This document shows, piece by piece, positions 7,235 through 11,316 of a stretch of 11,316 bases of DNA. Position 1 is the first letter of the stretch. Each line of letters opens with the position of its first letter. The stretch covers positions 1-11,316 of the forward strand of contig CALCOP010000057.1 of NCBI GenBank assembly GCA_937897365.1, in the 5' to 3' direction. The position numbers were made by a program, and so were the translations under genes. This DNA comes from an uncultured euryarchaeote (lineage in GTDB: Archaea; Thermoplasmatota; Poseidoniia; Poseidoniales; Poseidoniaceae). A model generated the notes under the pieces. The model worked only from the letters and a program-made list of their open reading frames with translations, had not been told where the DNA came from and did no database searches.

Positions 7235-8344
7235 TCATAAATCATCGAATAAATCGTCAAACTCATCTGCTTCGGATGATTTTGGGTCTAAATCTGAAAA
7301 GAAATCATCAAATTCATCATCACCCGAAACTTCGTTCGGTTCATCAGGAAGAATGATTGGTTGGGCTACTTCTGGAAGATTGCCATCTTTGGGTTTTCTC
7401 TTAGTAACAACTCGAATAAATACAATGATTAAGAGTATAACTAAAATTGAACCGCCTGCAATTGATGCATACAAGAGTGTGTCATCAGAACTCAATGAAT
7501 CTAAGCCGTCAATACCTCCGGAACTTGAGGTTGCTTCAATGTCGAGTTGGATGTTAATTTCACTGAACAAGGCGGTATCGTCATAACCACTTTGAGCACG
7601 AATGAGCAGAGGCATGCGCAGATCGGAACTGACATCTGATGGTGCTCGAATAGAGAGTGTCTTGACAGACGTTGTTCCTTCATAGTCTACATTTTCACTC
7701 ACATACGTGCCGCCAGGGAAAGTGAAACCAGCAGCCTCAAGATCTGCTGCATTTGCAAAAACAACTTCCAGCAAGTCATTTGAATTTCCTTTGTTGGTTA
7801 CCTGAAAACTAAACTCAACTTCGCTACTCGGTTCCATGTAACGAGTCGTGACATCTGAAAGTAACAATTCAACCATGCCGTATTCTCCAATATACATATC
7901 ACCAATGTGTGATGTATTTACGACCCAAGGCCCTTCAGGCAACTGACCGTAAGGAAGATTATTCCAAGATTCGACTTTGGCTTCGATTTCAAAGGAATAT
8001 TTTACTGATGCTGGAATTTTCGTCTGCCCGCTAAAGAGGATATCAAAGGTATCTTCCTCACCAGCAGCGAGAGTGAAGGAATCTTCGCTCAAAGACATTT
8101 CAACTAAGACGCCATCCCATTCAATTGTGGTAATACTGATGACTTCACTTGCCGAAGTCGGGTTGGCAACTGTGCACGTGACTGACGTTTCTGCATCTGA
8201 GGTTGGATGAACATCCATTGTGGGGTCTGGGCCGCAATTTAATTCCACAGCAGGAAGCGGAGAGCCTTGCGCAGAGGCGGGGGTAATGAGGCAAGGAGCG
8301 AGAAAGAGACTCAAAACCAGTCCGAGAATCAACGCCTTACGCAT
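7235..8344 (-). CDS. Secreted, membrane-anchored surface protein with acidic repeat tail
   Basis: I do not recognise a named family. The 369-residue product from ATG 8344 begins with a signal peptide (MRK, then a hydrophobic core, probable cleavage after ASA near residue 25). The outer region of about 260 residues is rich in Ser, Thr, Val and acidic residues. It reads as two beta-sandwich (Ig/CARDB-like) modules, with Cys37 and Cys57 in the first as a possible disulfide. One transmembrane helix follows at about 290-311, then Lys/Arg stop-transfer residues. The cytoplasmic tail of about 58 residues ends in two acidic-aromatic repeats (DEFDDFFSDL and DEFDDLFDDL). The ATG is preferred over an in-frame GTG at 8353 because the signal peptide then has its usual short basic start. 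The architecture resembles the protein cut by the right edge. Role is probably cell envelope or substrate binding; function unknown. Confidence 0.85.
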   Translation of the reverse strand: MRKALILGLVLSLFLAPCLITPASAQGSPLPAVELNCGPDPTMDVHPTSDAETSVTCTVANPTSASEVISITTIEWDGVLVEMSLSEDSFTLAAGEEDTFDILFSGQTKIPASVKYSFEIEAKVESWNNLPYGQLPEGPWVVNTSHIGDMYIGEYGMVELLLSDVTTRYMEPSSEVEFSFQVTNKGNSNDLLEVVFANAADLEAAGFTFPGGTYVSENVDYEGTTSVKTLSIRAPSDVSSDLRMPLLIRAQSGYDDTALFSEINIQLDIEATSSSGGIDGLDSLSSDDTLLYASIAGGSILVILLIIVFIRVVTKRKPKDGNLPEVAQPIILPDEPNEVSGDDEFDDFFSDLDPKSSEADEFDDLFDDL

Positions 8345-8390
8345 ACTTGCCACAACGACCGGTAAGTGCTTTCACTCATGAAGGTGATGG

Positions 8391-8396
8391 ATATTT
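8391..8396 (-). promoter_or_regulatory. Weak candidate TATA element for the surface protein gene
   Basis: The 75-base gap 8345-8419 holds AAATAT on the minus strand, about 47 bases before ATG 8344. With archaeal TATA-to-start spacing this would give a leader of about 20 bases. No good ribosome binding site precedes the ATG. The match is short and could be chance. Confidence 0.2.
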
Positions 8397-8419
8397 GGTG
8401 ATAGAAACATTGACTCGTA

Positions 8420-9307
8420 TCAAGAAATACTCGGCCCATACAATTCTTCTCCAAGATCTTGATGCGCTTTCCAGAGAAATTCTTCATCTAAGCCTGCATC
8501 AAGAAGTTGCTTCGTTCGCTTCGGAACCGTTTTTGGGCCAAGAACTGCACCAGGACGACGTAAATCGTCCATGTAATCAGTCTCCAAAAAGAAACCATGA
8601 GAACATGATTCGACAGTTGCCATCAATTCTTCAATGGCACCTTTTCCAATGAGAACGCTCGGGGTCACACCCTGAGTTACTCGCTGAGAGATGTTCGCTG
8701 GCGCATAGTGCCGAACAAGTCGGTTCGTAGCCAATCCTGCCTTTTTAGCCATTGCAGACATGTCACGATACGTCGATTCCAGTTCTCCTTCTACATGCAA
8801 CTGCAAGGTAACTCCCTCTTGTTGCGCCAAATGCATTGTCTCCAAAAGTAAGGAATTTGAAAATTCCCAAATGCGTTCACTAACAGGCCAGTGCGGCCGG
8901 CCAACTTCACCGAGTGCGTGGGCTTTTCCTTCGTGAATAAAATCCAGCGCTGTAGAGATGCTGTTATGATAATTTTCAACCGCTCTTTCCGCCCCTTGCT
9001 CTCCGTCTTGTTCAATCCAAGCGGTGAATTGGTGTGCGAAAGCTGCAGGATGAGGGCCGAGGACAACACGAACACCTAATCCTACATGTTGGCGAACTTC
9101 CTCTGCCATTTTCACTGTATCCGCATACGTTTCTGTATGACCTTCTTTGGAAGTGGGGGGGGCAGAAAAGTCTGGGCAGTGAACCAAGACAATATCGGTC
9201 CCACCTGCGTTTTTGAAATCCCGAGCCGCTTCGAGAAAACGCCCTTTCCGATTCAAATGGAAGTGGTTGTCAAGGATGGGACCTTTCCATCTGACATCAT
9301 CTTGCAT
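8420..9307 (-). CDS. TatD-related metal-dependent hydrolase (TIM barrel)
   Basis: TatD-family proteins are TIM-barrel metal hydrolases, several with DNase activity, acting in the cytosol. The expected metal ligands are all present in the 295-residue product: Asp13-x-His15-x-His17 (DNHFH), Glu134 (GEVG), His171 (LQLHVEGE), His200 (VRHYAP) and Asp244 (LETDYMDD). GPHPAAF (84-90) is also typical of the fold. The surrounding sequence resembles the archaeal TatD-like branch more than bacterial TatD itself, so nuclease activity is not assured. ATG 9307 is chosen because GAGGG lies five bases upstream. An in-frame TTG at 9346 would add 13 residues before the barrel with no visible ribosome binding site. 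It follows the TBP-like gene after a T7 tract and may have its own transcript. Confidence 0.88.
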   Translation of the reverse strand: MQDDVRWKGPILDNHFHLNRKGRFLEAARDFKNAGGTDIVLVHCPDFSAPPTSKEGHTETYADTVKMAEEVRQHVGLGVRVVLGPHPAAFAHQFTAWIEQDGEQGAERAVENYHNSISTALDFIHEGKAHALGEVGRPHWPVSERIWEFSNSLLLETMHLAQQEGVTLQLHVEGELESTYRDMSAMAKKAGLATNRLVRHYAPANISQRVTQGVTPSVLIGKGAIEELMATVESCSHGFFLETDYMDDLRRPGAVLGPKTVPKRTKQLLDAGLDEEFLWKAHQDLGEELYGPSIS

Positions 9308-9355
9308 GGTGACCCTCAGTGATTCCTGAAGTTCATGCGATTTCAACGCATGGGC

Positions 9356-9362
9356 AAAAAAA
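9356..9362 (-). terminator. Oligo-T tract after the TBP-like gene
   Basis: Seven consecutive T on the minus strand lie 18 bases past the TBP-like stop codon. Archaeal polymerase commonly terminates at such tracts without a hairpin, and I see none here. In the 72-base gap before the TatD-like gene it is a plausible but not proven end of the upstream transcript. Confidence 0.4.
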
Positions 9363-9379
9363 CCTCATCGGAAGTTGTT

Positions 9380-9919
9380 TCATGCTGAAATGAAGAGATT
9401 ATTTTCCTTCAACTGAGTTCTCCAATACACGGCAGCCATAGCTACGATGTTTTGATGTCGAGCATTCGGAACAATACAACGCCCGTTCGGCCAAACATGC
9501 AAAGTGAGGTTGTGACGTGAATCTTCGATGATACTGCAACCAAGACGTTCATCATAAACAGCACTACCAGCATGGTAATTACCGGATAATTGACGAATAT
9601 TCAACGATTGACCGAACTCAAAAGAGGCTACAACCGGCCCTAATTCAGTCTCAAGCCCCGTATCACTGAGACCTAATCTCAACATTAATTCCTTTGCAGC
9701 GGCACGTGCAGCCTCAACACGGTGAGTCCCATGTACTGTGATTCGACCCTTTGCGTCAACAACTAATGTTGCACGTGGCTTGTCGAGGACTTTGATGACC
9801 ACACCACTTGTCTCTTGTCCACCAAGTTGTGAAATGACTGCTTGCTGGTCAATGGGTGAAGGGGGAGTAAACCGAACAAGATGATTTTCAATTCGAACTT
9901 CGATGGTCGATGTAGACAT
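9380..9919 (-). CDS. Divergent TATA-binding-protein-like protein
   Basis: TBP is the archaeal/eukaryotic basal factor that bends promoter DNA. The 179-residue product has the usual archaeal TBP length and two half-repeats. The first contains PRATLVV, GR and TVHG (48-64). The second begins VVASFEFGQSLNI (96-108) and contains HVWPNGR (141-147). By alignment to TBP from memory, the four phenylalanines that kink DNA fall at Ser38, Asp55, Leu126 and Trp143, so it may not bend a TATA box in the normal way. A paralogous or specialised TBP, or a TBP-fold protein of other function, is possible. ATG 9919 is preferred to ATG 9925 because GGAGG sits 7 bases before it but only 1 base before 9925. It follows the 273-residue gene by two bases and is probably coupled to it. 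Confidence 0.72.
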   Translation of the reverse strand: MSTSTIEVRIENHLVRFTPPSPIDQQAVISQLGGQETSGVVIKVLDKPRATLVVDAKGRITVHGTHRVEAARAAAKELMLRLGLSDTGLETELGPVVASFEFGQSLNIRQLSGNYHAGSAVYDERLGCSIIEDSRHNLTLHVWPNGRCIVPNARHQNIVAMAAVYWRTQLKENNLFISA

Positions 9920-9921
9920 AC

Positions 9922-10743
9922 TCATTCCTCCTCTAAACTCTGCGATGAAGTGGTGTTTAAACTAATCTTCTCCTGTTTGGGAAGAGCGTTCAAGGCATCA
10001 AGCATGTCATTACGGTGGGGTAAATACAGCGGTAAGAGCAAGACTGCATCTGCTCCATGTTGATCACGAAGTGTTGCAAGTGCACCACGTAATCGTGCTG
10101 CAAAACGTTGATTTCGGGAGTGGCACACATCAGGACCGACGAGCCATTCACTCAAATCCCACCAAGTGGCAGATAAAACGGCAGCAGAACCAAAGTTACT
10201 CGAAACGCCTTTCGGAGGTTTTTGAGCATCAAAAATATTTTTTTTCACTCGTTTTCGCCATTTACCGCCGATTGAAACCATTCCAAGCAATTTTCTCCAA
10301 TGCGAGGCTGCTTTGGCTTCACGGGTTAAATGCTCACTCCATTGTTCATCATCAGCAGTAGGTTCTATGAAAAATACAGGGCGATGATGACGAACTGCAT
10401 TACGGTGCAACCGTCGCGGTTCAGGGTCAGGGAATCGACCACTGGAAACATCTTCGACCATTGAAATCTCATCCAAAAATATTCCAAACGCACCACCGGA
10501 AATCATACCGTGTGAAAGATTGATTCCTGGAGATTCTGCCTCATCCTTTTCTTCTTGAATCCATAGATCAACGACATCAGGAGATTCAAGCAATGCCAAA
10601 CCGTTCCACGAGTCACGGGGGCGCATTAGCCTTGGATAAACAACGGTAGGTAAGACGCCGTGAAGCAGAATTCGACCTCCATCAGGGTCCTCCCAAACGT
10701 GGTCAGCCCAATCAAGTCGAGCGGGCACAGACTTCACGCTCAC
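9922..10743 (-). CDS. Conserved-looking hypothetical protein, 273 aa
   Basis: I do not recognise this protein. It starts at GTG 10743, overlapping the preceding stop as GTGA, which argues for a real, translationally coupled gene. It has no signal peptide or transmembrane segment, so it is probably cytosolic. Visible traits are Trp-rich ends of segments (DWADHVWEDPDGGR near the start, TWWDLSEWLVGPD at 193-205), a strongly basic patch KWRKRVKK (161-168), and a histidine cluster RLHRNAVRHHRP (111-122). Near the C-terminus a hydrophobic strand (AVLLLPLYLP, 233-242) follows an Arg-rich helix. The basic patch would suit nucleic acid contact, but that is speculation. Its position directly before a TBP-like gene, separated by two bases, hints at a shared role or only at shared transcription. 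Confidence 0.8.
   Translation of the reverse strand: MSVKSVPARLDWADHVWEDPDGGRILLHGVLPTVVYPRLMRPRDSWNGLALLESPDVVDLWIQEEKDEAESPGINLSHGMISGGAFGIFLDEISMVEDVSSGRFPDPEPRRLHRNAVRHHRPVFFIEPTADDEQWSEHLTREAKAASHWRKLLGMVSIGGKWRKRVKKNIFDAQKPPKGVSSNFGSAAVLSATWWDLSEWLVGPDVCHSRNQRFAARLRGALATLRDQHGADAVLLLPLYLPHRNDMLDALNALPKQEKISLNTTSSQSLEEE
9926..9933 (-). promoter_or_regulatory. Ribosome binding site that sets the TBP-like start
   Basis: GAGGAGGA lies inside the last codons of the upstream gene (its Glu-Glu-Glu end). From its GGAGG core the spacing is 1 base to ATG 9925 and 7 bases to ATG 9919, so the second ATG is the likely start. Confidence 0.65.
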
Positions 10744-11316
10744 TGATTATTGACCCAATCTTGTAAGGTTTCAACATTCCATCCTTGGTCAAAGTAACCC
10801 TGGATTTCATCTTGAGTCCATTGAGGGAACGCCTCCAAAGCTCGAGCCATCTCAGGCGACACATTTGCAGCAGGGGCTGCTTGTGGAGGCCCTGAAAGTG
10901 GCTTTGATTGGCCGGGTAATTCAGCATACGCTTTGGTATCCTCATCTTCATATTCCTCGAAGATATCACCGTCACTTCCACGTCGAACAAGGACAAAGAC
11001 AAGTGTTCCCAAAACAGCAACAGCGATGCCAAGTATTGCAAGAATGAGGAATAATCCACTTGAGTCAGAGGATTGACTTTCAACCTTGACGTTGAACTTT
11101 TCACCTACGTTTGACCCGTTAAACAGGATTTCATCGGTCGCATCATCTGAAATAAGATAATACATTCCGGTAGTAGCCAAGTTAAATTCTTGGAGAGTGA
11201 CAGTAATCCATGCAGATTGACCAACACCAATCTCACCCGTTGAAACGTTGCCTTCATAGATTGGAACACCTTCATTGACCACTGAACGGATATTGAGTAC
11301 TGTCGAGCCATCCATT
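10740..11316 (-). CDS. C-terminal part of a single-pass surface protein with Trp-rich tail motif (5' end beyond window)
   Basis: About 191 residues are visible; the frame continues past the right edge, and the Met at 11315 is probably internal. The visible outer part (1-85) is a beta-rich module with polar and acidic residues, of CARDB/Ig-like appearance. One transmembrane helix follows (about 87-110) and then RR as stop-transfer. The cytoplasmic tail has an acidic patch (EEYEDED), a Pro/Ala linker and a terminal conserved-looking segment of about 30 residues. That segment contains PQWTQDEIQGYFDQGW and ends in LQDWVNNQ. I recall similar WT-x-QGW-x-LxxW endings on membrane proteins of Marine Group II archaea but cannot verify it here. 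The stop overlaps the next gene by four bases. Confidence 0.82.
   Translation of the reverse strand, partial: MDGSTVLNIRSVVNEGVPIYEGNVSTGEIGVGQSAWITVTLQEFNLATTGMYYLISDDATDEILFNGSNVGEKFNVKVESQSSDSSGLFLILAILGIAVAVLGTLVFVLVRRGSDGDIFEEYEDEDTKAYAELPGQSKPLSGPPQAAPAANVSPEMARALEAFPQWTQDEIQGYFDQGWNVETLQDWVNNQ

Noticed and set aside
8285..8295. Possible lipobox (LAPC) in the signal peptide of the surface protein
   Set aside because: The residue before Cys is Pro, which does not fit the lipobox consensus, and a good ASA signal peptidase site follows.
9308..9346. TTG 9346 start for the TatD-like gene
   Set aside because: ATG 9307 has GAGGG five bases upstream and leaves the barrel start at a normal distance; no ribosome binding site is seen for TTG 9346.

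Overview
All supportable genes in this window lie on the minus strand, so the biological reading order runs from the right edge to the left edge. The window looks archaeal, most likely a marine Thermoplasmatota of the Marine Group II / Poseidoniales type. The reasons are a two-repeat TATA-binding-protein-like gene, a TatD-related hydrolase, and two single-pass surface proteins with acidic cytoplasmic tails. One of those tails ends in a Trp-rich motif that I associate, from memory only, with Marine Group II proteins. Some genes have strong GGAGG-type ribosome binding sites. The assignment is an inference; no rRNA or marker gene is present.

Right part (about 11316 to 9380): a tightly packed chain of a surface protein C-terminus (cut by the edge), an unrecognised soluble 273-residue protein, and a divergent TBP-like protein. 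The first two overlap by four bases (GTGA), and the third starts within a few bases of the preceding stop. A T7 tract follows (9356-9362), then a TatD-family metal-dependent hydrolase (8420-9307).

Middle (8344 to 7235): a secreted, membrane-anchored protein with a signal peptide, a beta-rich extracellular region, one transmembrane helix and an acidic repeat tail. A 114-base gap follows. It holds a perfect 9+3+9 palindrome immediately in front of the next gene.

Left part (7120 to 1): an apparent two-gene lipid-synthesis operon. The first gene is a complete FabI-type enoyl-ACP reductase. Nine bases downstream, with a strong ribosome binding site, begins a megasynthase open for at least 2105 codons and cut by the left edge. 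Its order is ketosynthase (KS1) - malonyl-type acyltransferase - degenerate ACP-like segment - second ketosynthase with an intact Cys-His-His triad (KS2) - at least four tandem ACP-like repeats. This resembles PfaA-type polyunsaturated fatty acid / polyketide synthases, but with an extra KS and with threonine where the phosphopantetheine serine is expected in every ACP repeat.

A plausible working model is that the AT loads malonyl units, the KS domains condense them on the ACP array, and ketoreductase and dehydratase activities (probably past the left edge) plus FabI reduce the product to a saturated acyl chain. That would be an iterative fatty-acid or polyketide pathway in an archaeon, a group that generally lacks a standard bacterial fatty acid synthase. 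No stretch longer than 300 bases lacks a gene. I saw no tRNA, rRNA, CRISPR array or insertion sequence.
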